From Planktomarina sp. (GTDB taxonomy: Bacteria; Pseudomonadota; Alphaproteobacteria; Rhodobacterales; Rhodobacteraceae), in NCBI GenBank assembly GCA_022425445.1, contig JAKMFM010000143.1, positions 1 to 20,956 of the forward strand: 20,956 nt of DNA, read 5' to 3'. The position numbers were made by a program, and so were the translations under genes. The notes under the pieces were generated by a model that saw only the letters and a list, made by a program, of their open reading frames with translations, had not been told where the DNA came from and made no database searches. Positions 1 to 7,788 of the stretch are shown one piece after another (positions within the stretch are counted from its first letter, which is position 1; each line of letters opens with the position of its first letter).

Positions 1-11
1 CCCCGCGTGTA

Positions 12-896
12 ATGGAACGAATTTCACTGACTGAGACTGTGGCGTTAAGCCGTTTGATTTATGGTATGTGGCGCCTGGCAGATGACAGCGACACCAGCCC
101 GCGCCATGTACAGGCGAAAATCGAGGCGTGCTTGGCTCAGGGCATCACCACCATGGATCAAGCGGATATCTATGGCGGCTATGAGGCAGAGGAGGTGTTC
201 GGCAACGTCCTGCGTGCGGCTCCGCATCTGCGCGATCAAATCGAAATCGTGACAAAATGCGATATTTTGGCTGGGGCGGGGCGGTATGCCAGTACCCGGG
301 TCAAGCACTATGATACCTCCCCGGCGCATATTGCCGCCTCGATCGATCATTCTCTACGCCTCATGGGCACTGAAAAAATTGACCTGTTATTGGTCCACCG
401 GCCAGATCCAATGATAGATCATCATGAGACGGGAGCGGCTTTGGATGCTGCGGTGGCCTCAGGGAAAGTTGCGTCAGTGGGCGTATCGAACTTTAAACGC
501 CATGACTGGACCTTATTGCAATCGGCCATGAAAACGCCCCTGGCCACAAATCAGATCGAGATGAGCGTTGTGGAAAACAGCGCGTTTACCAATGGCGATT
601 TGGCCTTTTTGCAAGAATTTGGGGTGCCGCCAATGGCTTGGTCCCCGCTGGCTGGCGGCGCCTTGTTCCAGGGGGAGAACCCCAAGCTGTTGAGCTTGCT
701 GAACGAGATTGGCGCGGGTGATGCGGCGGCGGCGGCAGTGGCGTGGCTCTTGGCGCATCCTGCACGCATAATGCCTGTGCTGGGCACCAACAATCTCTCG
801 CGCATCGCCAAGTTGGATGCAGCCTGTGCCATTACATTTGATCGCGAGCGGTGGTTCGAGGTGTTTGAAGCTGCCAATGGCTGCGAGGTGCCATAA
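12..896 (+). CDS. Aldo/keto reductase, YdhF-like
   Basis: Probable cytosolic NADPH-dependent aldo/keto reductase of 294 residues; the substrate cannot be read from sequence. The usual AKR catalytic tetrad is visible: Asp49 and Tyr54 in MDQADIYGGY, Lys82 in VTKC and His129 in LLVHRPDP. Further family landmarks are GVSNF (about 157-161), TNQIEMS, PMAWSPLAGG and the C-terminal PVLGTNN cofactor segment. Layout and length match Escherichia coli YdhF (about 298 residues), recalled from memory. The ATG at 12 gives the N-terminus expected for that family, but the frame is open upstream to the window edge and no ribosome site can be assessed. It ends 7 bp from the convergent regulator gene. A link to sugar metabolism is possible by position only. 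Confidence 0.88.
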   Translation: MERISLTETVALSRLIYGMWRLADDSDTSPRHVQAKIEACLAQGITTMDQADIYGGYEAEEVFGNVLRAAPHLRDQIEIVTKCDILAGAGRYASTRVKHYDTSPAHIAASIDHSLRLMGTEKIDLLLVHRPDPMIDHHETGAALDAAVASGKVASVGVSNFKRHDWTLLQSAMKTPLATNQIEMSVVENSAFTNGDLAFLQEFGVPPMAWSPLAGGALFQGENPKLLSLLNEIGAGDAAAAAVAWLLAHPARIMPVLGTNNLSRIAKLDAACAITFDRERWFEVFEAANGCEVP

Positions 897-903
897 TGGT
901 TTG

Positions 904-1965
904 CTATCGCGTTGGTGGTGGTTTGGTGGAGGAGCCGAGAATTAACTCGGCATCCAGCAATATACCTTCAGGGTCCCGGCCGGGATTGACAATTGTTTTG
1001 AGCAAAAGGTCCGCGCTCAGGCGACCGGCTTCACGCACGGAAGAGCGGGTTGCGGTATAGACCGGAACGGCAGCGGCGTCGCGGAAATAAGATAAGTCAT
1101 CGTCATGGGTGATCACAGAGACATCCCGTCCGAGTTTCAAATCCCGGTCATCGAGTGCGCGCCTTATGCCATTGGCCATAATGATCGAAGAGGCGATGAG
1201 GGCCGTTGGCGGGTTGCGCAAGTCTAGGAGCGCAAGGGCGTTTTTATAACCATTCGGCTCGGTCATTTCGCTATGGGTGACATGGGCATCAGTGGGTTCG
1301 ATGTTGTGTTCTTTGAGTGCACGCAGATAGCCCTGCGTTCGGCGCACGGCAAAATCCACGCCCGCCACACCGTTGATCAACCCGATGGAGGTATGGCCCA
1401 ATTCGATCAACAATTGCGTCGCTCGAAAAAAGGACCGCTCGTTGTTGACGTCCACCCAATTGTATTTCTCCAGCGCGTTGCTCGAGCGTCCATGCACTAC
1501 AAAGGGCAGATTGAGGCTATTGAGCTGAGCGATGCGTTGTTCGTCGACGCGCGGTGCGTGCACCACCACACCATCCACCGCTGACCGCGCGGCCAATTCT
1601 TTATAGCTGGTAAATTCATCTTCATCGGGCACCAGCGAGAGCAGCAAATCATAGCCGCTTTGCGCATAGCGTGCGCTAGCGCCGGCGATGAAATCCGCAA
1701 AGATCGGATTGACCAGTTCATATTCTTTAGACACCGAGACCAAATGCCCGATTGTCATAGATTTCCCAGTGGCCAAGCGCCGGGCGCGCGTGTTGGGTTT
1801 GTAATTGTGTTTTGCGGCCGCTTCCAGGACCACCTGGCGGGTTTTTTCACTGACCTCTGGGAAGCCATTGAGTGCGCGACTCACTGTGGTCTGAGACATG
1901 CCAAGCTCTTGGGACAGAGATTTAAGATTTGTTGAATTCGTCAAAGCGCTTCCAATATTTTGCAA
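904..1965 (-). CDS. aglR: LacI-family regulator of the alpha-glucoside operon (AglR-like)
   Basis: Transcriptional regulator with an N-terminal LacI helix-turn-helix (SLSQELGMSQTTVSRALNG, about residues 17-35 of the longest reading) and a hinge helix ending near RRLATGKS. A periplasmic-binding-protein-like effector domain follows (GHLVSVSKE, then the GRSS region and the ITHDDD segment). It is divergent from aglE, so it most likely represses the agl operon and senses an alpha-glucoside; this is inference from position. The start is uncertain because there is no ATG. A TTG at 1965 gives 353 residues. A second TTG at 1944 has GGAAG four bases upstream and gives 346 residues with the short N-terminus typical of the family. 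The second start lies inside a CAAAGCGCTT palindrome that could mediate autoregulation. Confidence 0.85.
   Translation of the reverse strand: MQNIGSALTNSTNLKSLSQELGMSQTTVSRALNGFPEVSEKTRQVVLEAAAKHNYKPNTRARRLATGKSMTIGHLVSVSKEYELVNPIFADFIAGASARYAQSGYDLLLSLVPDEDEFTSYKELAARSAVDGVVVHAPRVDEQRIAQLNSLNLPFVVHGRSSNALEKYNWVDVNNERSFFRATQLLIELGHTSIGLINGVAGVDFAVRRTQGYLRALKEHNIEPTDAHVTHSEMTEPNGYKNALALLDLRNPPTALIASSIIMANGIRRALDDRDLKLGRDVSVITHDDDLSYFRDAAAVPVYTATRSSVREAGRLSADLLLKTIVNPGRDPEGILLDAELILGSSTKPPPTR
1942..1953. promoter_or_regulatory. Candidate AglR operator O1 at the aglR start
   Basis: CAAAGCGCTTCC contains the perfect 8-bp palindrome AAGCGCTT and matches 10 of 12 bases of the second site at 2128-2139. 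It overlaps the 5' end of aglR, including the TTG candidate at 1944, so a bound repressor could limit its own synthesis. Central CG symmetry is typical of LacI-family operators. No binding evidence exists in the sequence itself. Confidence 0.5.
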
Positions 1966-2089
1966 AACTTTCTTAGCGACCAGGTAACAAACCCAATTTC
2001 ATGGAAATTTTGGTTATTTAAAGCTGTTTCTGTCTCATTTTCTGAAAATAATAAAGGTATATTTTTTCGATAAGGCGATTTTTTGGGAA

Positions 2090-2118
2090 TTGACAGTGCG
2101 TGAATCGCAGAATACGCA
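2090..2118 (+). promoter_or_regulatory. Candidate aglE promoter P1
   Basis: A consensus -35 box TTGACA (2090-2095) is followed after 17 bp by TACGCA (2113-2118), a weak -10; AATACG at 15 bp is an alternative. Transcription from it would start near the palindrome at 2128-2139, the position expected for a repressor site. The aglR-aglE gap (1966-2308, 343 bp) holds this promoter, two operator-like sites counting the one at the aglR start, a second possible promoter and short G-rich repeats. I see no gene in it. Confidence 0.5.
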
Positions 2119-2127
2119 AACAAAATC

Positions 2128-2139
2128 CAAAGCGCTTTG
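2128..2139. promoter_or_regulatory. Candidate AglR operator O2
   Basis: CAAAGCGCTTTG is a perfect 12-bp palindrome just downstream of the TTGACA promoter at 2090-2118. It shares CAAAGCGCTT with the site at 1942-1953, centre to centre 186 bp away. The pairing of the two sites across the divergent regulator/transporter gap supports a LacI-type operator function. Confidence 0.6.
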
Positions 2140-2248
2140 AAGAATTTAGGGCGCAAAAATTACTTGCATTTTGGACTCGAAATCTATGTTGTGTTTCGGG
2201 AAACCACGCTGGTTTTTTAGGTGCCGTTTTGAGAGGCGTTGCGAACTG

Positions 2249-2276
2249 TTTGAGGCGCGTTTTGAGGGGGTATAAA
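2249..2276 (+). promoter_or_regulatory. Possible second aglE promoter P2
   Basis: TTTGAG (2249-2254), a 16-bp spacer and TATAAA (2271-2276) would place a start near 2283, leaving a 25-30 base leader that carries the aglE ribosome site. The -10 is good and the -35 is moderate. It lies within short GTTTTGAGRGG-like repeats (2226-2269). Confidence 0.35.
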
Positions 2277-2308
2277 CTGTGAAGAGAATAGACTTTTGGG
2301 AGGAATAA

Positions 2309-3649
2309 ATGTCTTTTTCGAATAAATTTTTAAGCGGAGCTGCCGTGGCGGCTTTGTCAATGTCTTTCGCCGGAATGGCGCAAGCAGATGTCTGTGACAC
2401 ACCCTCTAAGCTTGGTGATCTGGGCAACTTTTCGGGTGAAGTCATCACCATTGCTGGCTCCATGGAAGGCAAGGACGAAGAAATGTTGCTGAACACCGTG
2501 AGCTGCTTTGAAAAAGCAACTGGCGCGGTTGTGCAATATTCCGGTTCGCGCGATTTTGCTGCTCTTGTGGTTGCTGACTTGCGGTCCAACAACGCGCCAA
2601 ACATTGCGATTTTCCCGCAGCCCGGTTTGGCTGCTGATATGGCCAAAGAAGGTCACTTGGTGCCGCTGGGTGACAATTTGGCCAATTGGATGTCGGATAA
2701 CTACGGCGCTGGGTCATCATGGGTTGATCTGGGCACATATGCCGATGCCGATGGCAAGGAAGACTTTTACGGTTTTGCCTTCAAAATGGATCTGAAATCC
2801 TTGGTTTGGTATTCTCCAGAACAGTTTGAAGACAACGGCTATGAAATCCCAGCCACGATGGAAGAGCTGATTGCTTTGTCCGATCAAATGGTGGCCGATG
2901 GCAATACCCCATGGTGTATTGGTGTGGAATCGGGCAATGCGACCGGTTGGACTGCGACCGATTGGATGGAAGATCTGATGCTGCGCACCACATCGCCAGA
3001 AAACTATGACCGTTGGGTTTCCAATGATCTGCCGTTCAACAGCCCTGAAGTGCTGAACGCGATGGAAGTTTACGGCCAGTTCTCACGCAATGATGACTAT
3101 GTTGCCGGGGGCGCTTCCTCTGTTGCAACAACATTCTTTGGTGACGCGCCGAAGGGCCTTTTCTCCTCGCCGGCCAGCTGTCTGATGCACCGTCAAGCGT
3201 CTTTCATCCCAGCGTTTTTCCCGAAAAAAGGCGAAGAAGTGGCAAATGGCGAAGCGGATTTCTTCTACTTCCCTCCCTATGCTTCTGCAAACCTCGGCAA
3301 CCCTGTTTTGGGCGCGGGTACACTTTGGACCATGGCAAAAGATTCCCCAGCAACGCGGGCGTTCTTCCAGTACATGACCGAGGCTTCCGCACATGAAGCT
3401 TGGATGTCACAAGGCACATTCCTGACCGCCCATAAAGGTGCAGACTTGAATGCCTATGCGACACCTGCTTTGCGTAAACAGGGTGAAATCCTGTCCAACG
3501 CCACGACATTCCGTTTCGACGCATCTGATTTGATGCCAGGGGCGATTGGTGCCGGTGCTTTCTGGTCAGAGATGACTGCTTTTGCAAATGGCCAGGATGC
3601 GAAAACCACAGGTGACAACATCCAAGCCGCATGGAATGCCATCAAATAA
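2309..3649 (+). CDS. aglE: Alpha-glucoside ABC transporter, periplasmic binding protein
   Basis: Extracytoplasmic solute-binding protein of family 1 (MalE type), 446 residues, which would capture maltose, sucrose, trehalose or related alpha-glucosides and hand them to AglFGK. A Sec signal peptide is clear: a basic N-terminus, hydrophobic stretch AAVAALSMSFAGM and probable cleavage after AQA at about residue 26. The mature part contains ITIAGSMEGKDEEML, SGSRDFAAL and IFPQPGLAADMAKEGHLVPL, typical of AglE. The ATG at 2309 has a strong site, GGGAGGA. It is the first gene of the agl operon and is followed by a strong hairpin terminator, which would let it be made in excess over the membrane components. 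The exact sugar range is not decidable here. Confidence 0.9.
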   Translation: MSFSNKFLSGAAVAALSMSFAGMAQADVCDTPSKLGDLGNFSGEVITIAGSMEGKDEEMLLNTVSCFEKATGAVVQYSGSRDFAALVVADLRSNNAPNIAIFPQPGLAADMAKEGHLVPLGDNLANWMSDNYGAGSSWVDLGTYADADGKEDFYGFAFKMDLKSLVWYSPEQFEDNGYEIPATMEELIALSDQMVADGNTPWCIGVESGNATGWTATDWMEDLMLRTTSPENYDRWVSNDLPFNSPEVLNAMEVYGQFSRNDDYVAGGASSVATTFFGDAPKGLFSSPASCLMHRQASFIPAFFPKKGEEVANGEADFFYFPPYASANLGNPVLGAGTLWTMAKDSPATRAFFQYMTEASAHEAWMSQGTFLTAHKGADLNAYATPALRKQGEILSNATTFRFDASDLMPGAIGAGAFWSEMTAFANGQDAKTTGDNIQAAWNAIK

Positions 3650-3672
3650 GATGGACCTAAGGTCATAAGTTT

Positions 3673-3706
3673 GAGGAGCGCAAAGTGTATTTGCGCTCCT
3701 CTTTTT
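3673..3706 (+). terminator. Intrinsic terminator/attenuator between aglE and aglF
   Basis: A perfect 12-bp stem, GAGGAGCGCAAA (3673-3684) with TTTGCGCTCCTC (3690-3701), encloses a 5-base loop and is followed by TTTTTC. It has all the features of a rho-independent terminator but lies inside the operon. Partial read-through would give high binding-protein mRNA and lower permease mRNA, and the hairpin would also protect the aglE 3' end. Confidence 0.92.
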
Positions 3707-3746
3707 CTAAGCACCTCTATTACCAGATATGATTAAGGATCATGCG

Positions 3747-5000
3747 ATGCGCGCCCTCAGCCCGATCATAGCCAGTAATGGCCTTGCGATATTTCTGACA
3801 ATTGTCTTTCTTTTGCCCATCACAGCTATTTTCGCATTTGTGGTAACAACGCCATTAGACGATGCAATGGCAAACTTGGGCCTTTGGATGCACGCGCATT
3901 GGCAATGGTCTTTTCCCGAATTTGACACGCAAGAGCGGTTTGCAAAAATCGGATTTGCCCTGAGATCGGTTGTGATTGCAGTGGGAATTTCGTTCTTTTA
4001 TTTCGGCATTTCGAACTGGCTCAACGCCAGTATGGCGCGGGTGCGCTGCAAAAATTCTATTGGCCGCCAATCTAATATCATTGAAGCGATACAGCCTTGG
4101 ATTTTTGTGGGTCCGACTTTGGTTTTACTACTGTTGTTTTTGCTTGTTCCGGCCTTATCCACGCTTTCATTGTCGTTCCAAGAATATGATGGCACGCCCT
4201 CAGTGCGCAACTATGCCTTCCTCTGGGATCCTGACTCACTGGGATATTTGCAATTCCGCCTGGCGATGCGCAACAGTCTTATGTGGCTCATTTTAGTGCC
4301 CTCGACCTGTATTATTTTCGGCCTTTTGATCGCCGTGCTGGCCGATTCCGTTTCTTGGGGCGTTGTGGCCAAAACCTTTATCTTTGTGCCCTTGGCGATT
4401 TCCTTTGTTGGGGCCGCGGTGATCTGGCGCAATATATTTGCCGGCGGCGGGATTGAGCCACTCGAGACCATCAATGGCATGACACCCTCCTATCAAATCG
4501 GATTGCTCAAATCCTTGCTGGGACATACGGCAGAATATAATGAGCCACTGTATAGCCTGAAATTTTGGGGTAATTTCTTTTTGATGTGGATCTTGGTTTG
4601 GGTTCAAACCGGCTTTGCCATGGTAATCTTCTCGGCGGCGCTGCGCGGTGTTCCGGAGGACACCATTGAGGCGGCCAAGATCGATGGAGCCAATCCGTTT
4701 CAGATGTTTTTCCGTGTGAAGCTGCCGCAGATCTATTCCACGGTTTTGGTGGTTTGGACGACATTGGTGGTCTTGGTGCTGAAGGTGTTCGATATCCCCT
4801 ATGCGCTATCGGCCAATGACGACGATAAATTATTGCTGGCGACCATGATGGAAAACGCGCGTAACAATTGGTCGATTGGCGGTGATAATGTGGACAATCT
4901 TTATGCATCTATCGCGGTGATGCTCATGCTGACAGTTGTGCCCAATATGGTGTTCAACGGCTGGCGCATTCGCCGCGAACAAAGAGAGCTTGGGAATTAA
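3747..5000 (+). CDS. aglF: Alpha-glucoside ABC transporter permease AglF
   Basis: Inner-membrane permease of the MalF type, 417 residues from this start, forming the translocation channel with AglG. The family EAA loop is EDTIEAAKIDGANPFQMFF at about residues 303-321. The conserved core begins near residue 118 (PWIFVGPTLVLLLLFLLVPA). Ahead of it lie an extra hydrophobic segment (about 11-34) and a linker, so the protein is longer than the roughly 330-residue AglF of rhizobia as I recall it. The ATG at 3747 is preferred because AAGGA lies 7 bases upstream; an in-frame ATG at 3729 has no clear site. It follows the post-aglE terminator and precedes aglG by 11 bp. Confidence 0.88.
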   Translation: MRALSPIIASNGLAIFLTIVFLLPITAIFAFVVTTPLDDAMANLGLWMHAHWQWSFPEFDTQERFAKIGFALRSVVIAVGISFFYFGISNWLNASMARVRCKNSIGRQSNIIEAIQPWIFVGPTLVLLLLFLLVPALSTLSLSFQEYDGTPSVRNYAFLWDPDSLGYLQFRLAMRNSLMWLILVPSTCIIFGLLIAVLADSVSWGVVAKTFIFVPLAISFVGAAVIWRNIFAGGGIEPLETINGMTPSYQIGLLKSLLGHTAEYNEPLYSLKFWGNFFLMWILVWVQTGFAMVIFSAALRGVPEDTIEAAKIDGANPFQMFFRVKLPQIYSTVLVVWTTLVVLVLKVFDIPYALSANDDDKLLLATMMENARNNWSIGGDNVDNLYASIAVMLMLTVVPNMVFNGWRIRREQRELGN

Positions 5001-5011
5001 GGTATAGATAA

Positions 5012-6235
5012 ATGACAAAAACTCTTAGCCGTATTGTCCTTGCCCTCATCGTATTTATTTGGGTTGTGCCCTTTGTGGCCCTTGTTTCAACATCGATGCG
5101 ATCTGAAGTGGCCGCGAAAACCTCTGGGTTTTGGACCTCTTTCACGCCCACGGAATTGGGGCATCGGTTTGCCACCCATGAGCGGGGCGGAACAGAGCCT
5201 ATTGTGGTCATGCGCGGGAATATTCTGGAGCGGATCAATGCTGAAACCTCAGGCTATGAGGTCTCCGGCGATGTAAAATCGATTTTGATCAAGACCCGGA
5301 TCGCCGATCCGGAAAATCCCGGTAAAACTAAGTTGGTCCGCAAATTGGTTCCGGCGGGAGAGGCGATGGATGTTCGCGGCGGCGCGTTCGTCTTTGACAC
5401 CAACGGCGATTTCACCTGGACCTTTGACGAGGCCACGGCGCCCAAGCCCAAAAATCTTGATGTCTTTATCGATCAAGACCCGGCCTTCGGGGCGGATGCC
5501 TATATTGAAGTCTTGTTCGACAATAAAAATGTCCCCAATGCGTTGATCTCCTCATTCATCGTCACCATTCCTGCAACGATCATTCCAATCACGATTGCCG
5601 CTTTTGCTGCCTATGCGTTTGCCTGGATGCAGTTTCCGGGACGGGATTGGTTGTTTGTCATCGTGGTCTCGCTGATGGTCGTTCCGACGCAATTGGCCTT
5701 CCTGCCCATTTTGCAAGGCTTCAGTGGAATTGCCTCATGGGCCACCGCATTAAATCAATGGTTGACCGATTGTGAGCTGACTGACAGCTGCCAAGTGGCT
5801 TCGAAATCCTTTGCCAGTCTTTGGATCACCCATACGGCCTTCGGCCTGCCTTTGGCGATTTATCTGCTCCGAAACTACATCGTGGGCCTGCCCAAAGAGC
5901 TTTTGCAAAGCGCGCGGATTGATGGAGCCAGCCATTTGCAAATCTTCACGCGGATCATCGTGCCGCTGTCCGTGCCGGCTTTGGCCTCTTTTAGCATCTT
6001 CCAATTCCTTTGGGTTTGGAACGATCTGATCGTGGCTTTGTATATCGGGCCGAACAATTCGTCAGATTTGGTCTTCCCCATTCGCCTGCAAAAACAATTG
6101 GGAACTTTCAAAGATCAGCTGCATTTGCTGAATGCGTCTGCTGTGATTTCTATGATCGTGCCGGTTGTCGTGTTCTTGTCGATGCAGCGGTATTTTATTC
6201 GCGGGCTGCTCGCTGGCTCGGTAAAAGGTGGTTGA
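5012..6235 (+). CDS. aglG: Alpha-glucoside ABC transporter permease AglG
   Basis: Inner-membrane permease of the MalG type, 407 residues. One N-terminal membrane segment (about 6-27) is followed by a long hydrophilic region (about 28-178) that should lie in the periplasm. The remaining membrane segments begin at FIVTIPATIIPITIAAFAAY. The EAA-type loop KELLQSARIDGASHLQIF lies at about 296-313, where it would contact the ATPase AglK. The large first periplasmic domain is characteristic of AglG-like permeases. An AAGG site (4999-5002) overlaps the aglF stop and precedes the ATG by 9 bases. The stop is two bases before the aglA start, so translation is probably coupled. Confidence 0.9.
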   Translation: MTKTLSRIVLALIVFIWVVPFVALVSTSMRSEVAAKTSGFWTSFTPTELGHRFATHERGGTEPIVVMRGNILERINAETSGYEVSGDVKSILIKTRIADPENPGKTKLVRKLVPAGEAMDVRGGAFVFDTNGDFTWTFDEATAPKPKNLDVFIDQDPAFGADAYIEVLFDNKNVPNALISSFIVTIPATIIPITIAAFAAYAFAWMQFPGRDWLFVIVVSLMVVPTQLAFLPILQGFSGIASWATALNQWLTDCELTDSCQVASKSFASLWITHTAFGLPLAIYLLRNYIVGLPKELLQSARIDGASHLQIFTRIIVPLSVPALASFSIFQFLWVWNDLIVALYIGPNNSSDLVFPIRLQKQLGTFKDQLHLLNASAVISMIVPVVVFLSMQRYFIRGLLAGSVKGG

Positions 6236-6237
6236 CT

Positions 6238-7788
6238 ATGACTGATCTTAAATGGTGGGAAACCGCTGTTATTTACCAAATCTATCCCCGTTCTTTTCAA
6301 GATTCCAATTCTGATGGGATTGGCGATTTGCCAGGGATCACCACGCGGCTTGAGTATATCGCCAATCTCGGGGTTGATGCGATTTGGATCAGCCCATTCT
6401 ACCCTTCGCCGCAGAAGGACTTTGGCTATGATGTCTCCGACTACTGCGATATCAATCCTGAATACGGCACCTTAGCAGATTTTGACGCGTTGATTGGCAA
6501 GGCGCATGGGCTTGGCCTTAGAGTGATGATTGACATCGTGCCGGGACATTGTTCCGATCAACACGCTTGGTTTGAAGAAAGTCGTCAGTCGCGCGACAAT
6601 CCAAAAGCAGATTGGTTTCACTGGTCCGATCCATTGGCAGACGGCTCGGCGCCCACGAATTGGCTGTCATTCTTTGGTGGGCGCGCGTGGACATGGGAGC
6701 CGCGGCGCCAGCAATATTATTTGCACAATTTCCTACCAAGCCAACCCAACCTCAATCACGCAAATCCGAGTGTTGTTGAGGCTTTTCGCCAGATTGCGCG
6801 CTTTTGGTTTGATCGTGGCGTTGACGGATTTCGCATGGATGCGGTGCATACAGTCAATGCAGATACCGCACCGTATCGCGACAACCTGCCGAAACCAAAC
6901 TTTAAGCTGGGCAGCTTACCCCAGGAACAACAACCATTTTTTCGGCAATTACATGACAGTGCGCAGCTCAATCAACCGGCAATTCAAAGCTTCATCGAAG
7001 CCTTTCGCAAAGTTGCAGATGAATATGAGGGCGACCGCTTCTTAATGGGTGAGTTGCACGGTGATAATCCGGTTTTGGCCAGTGAAACCTTCACGGCCCC
7101 GGGCCGTCTGCATGCGACTTACAATTTTAACCTGCTTGAATGGGCCGGGCTTGATGTGGCTGGGCTGGAGCAGGCGATTTCAAGCGCGATTGAGGCCTTT
7201 AATGGGACTGGGCGTCTCACCTTTGCCTTTTCCAATCACGACGTCCCGCGCTCGGCGACGCGCCAATTGGCGCCGCTGGGTCTTGGCCCGGAGCATCAAG
7301 AGGCGTTGCAATTGCTTTTGCTGAAATTGGAAACCAGTCTGATTGGTTCCACCTGTGTCTATCAAGGTGAAGAATTGGCCCTGAGCGATGTGCAAGATAT
7401 TCCACTCGATCAAATGCAAGATCCCTGGGGGATTGAATTTGCGCCCGTCTTCCTTGGCCGTGACACCTGCCGCACGCCTATGGTTTGGCGCAAGTCTGAC
7501 AATAGCTGGGGCGGATTTTCCGATGCGTTCAGCACTTGGCTGCCCATAGCGGAGCCCCATCTGTCGCGTGCGGGCATAGATGAGGCCGAGCGTCCCGGCT
7601 CAGTCTACTGTCAATTTGCCGAATTTTTGACCTGGCGAAAAGCACAGCCGGCCATGATGCGCGCCAATAATATGACCTTAGTGGCCAGTGGGCCGAAAGA
7701 AATTGTCTTTGATCGTATGTCCGAGACGCAAAATCTAAGATGTCGCTTCGATTTTGAAACATTAACAGCATCCATCGCGGAGATTTAA
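6238..7788 (+). CDS. aglA: GH13 alpha-glucosidase
   Basis: Cytoplasmic alpha-glucosidase of glycoside hydrolase family 13, 516 residues, expected to split imported alpha-glucosides to glucose; no signal peptide. Conserved regions: I DIVPGH (99-104), II GFRMD with nucleophile Asp201, III MGEL with acid/base Glu272, and IV NHD (333-335). The N-terminal WWETAVIYQIYPRSFQDSN and QKDFGYDV are typical of the oligo-1,6-glucosidase/AglA subfamily. Region I has Gly at 103, where Asn or Ser is usual. The ATG at 6238 follows AGGTGG and sits two bases after the aglG stop. The reading frame is open further upstream to 6010, but that part overlaps aglG in another frame and lacks homology to the family. Confidence 0.92.
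   Translation: MTDLKWWETAVIYQIYPRSFQDSNSDGIGDLPGITTRLEYIANLGVDAIWISPFYPSPQKDFGYDVSDYCDINPEYGTLADFDALIGKAHGLGLRVMIDIVPGHCSDQHAWFEESRQSRDNPKADWFHWSDPLADGSAPTNWLSFFGGRAWTWEPRRQQYYLHNFLPSQPNLNHANPSVVEAFRQIARFWFDRGVDGFRMDAVHTVNADTAPYRDNLPKPNFKLGSLPQEQQPFFRQLHDSAQLNQPAIQSFIEAFRKVADEYEGDRFLMGELHGDNPVLASETFTAPGRLHATYNFNLLEWAGLDVAGLEQAISSAIEAFNGTGRLTFAFSNHDVPRSATRQLAPLGLGPEHQEALQLLLLKLETSLIGSTCVYQGEELALSDVQDIPLDQMQDPWGIEFAPVFLGRDTCRTPMVWRKSDNSWGGFSDAFSTWLPIAEPHLSRAGIDEAERPGSVYCQFAEFLTWRKAQPAMMRANNMTLVASGPKEIVFDRMSETQNLRCRFDFETLTASIAEI

Noticed and set aside
6010..6237. In-frame 76-codon extension upstream of aglA
   Set aside because: It lies wholly over aglG in another frame and has no family similarity; the ATG at 6238 has a good ribosome site and starts the GH13 fold.
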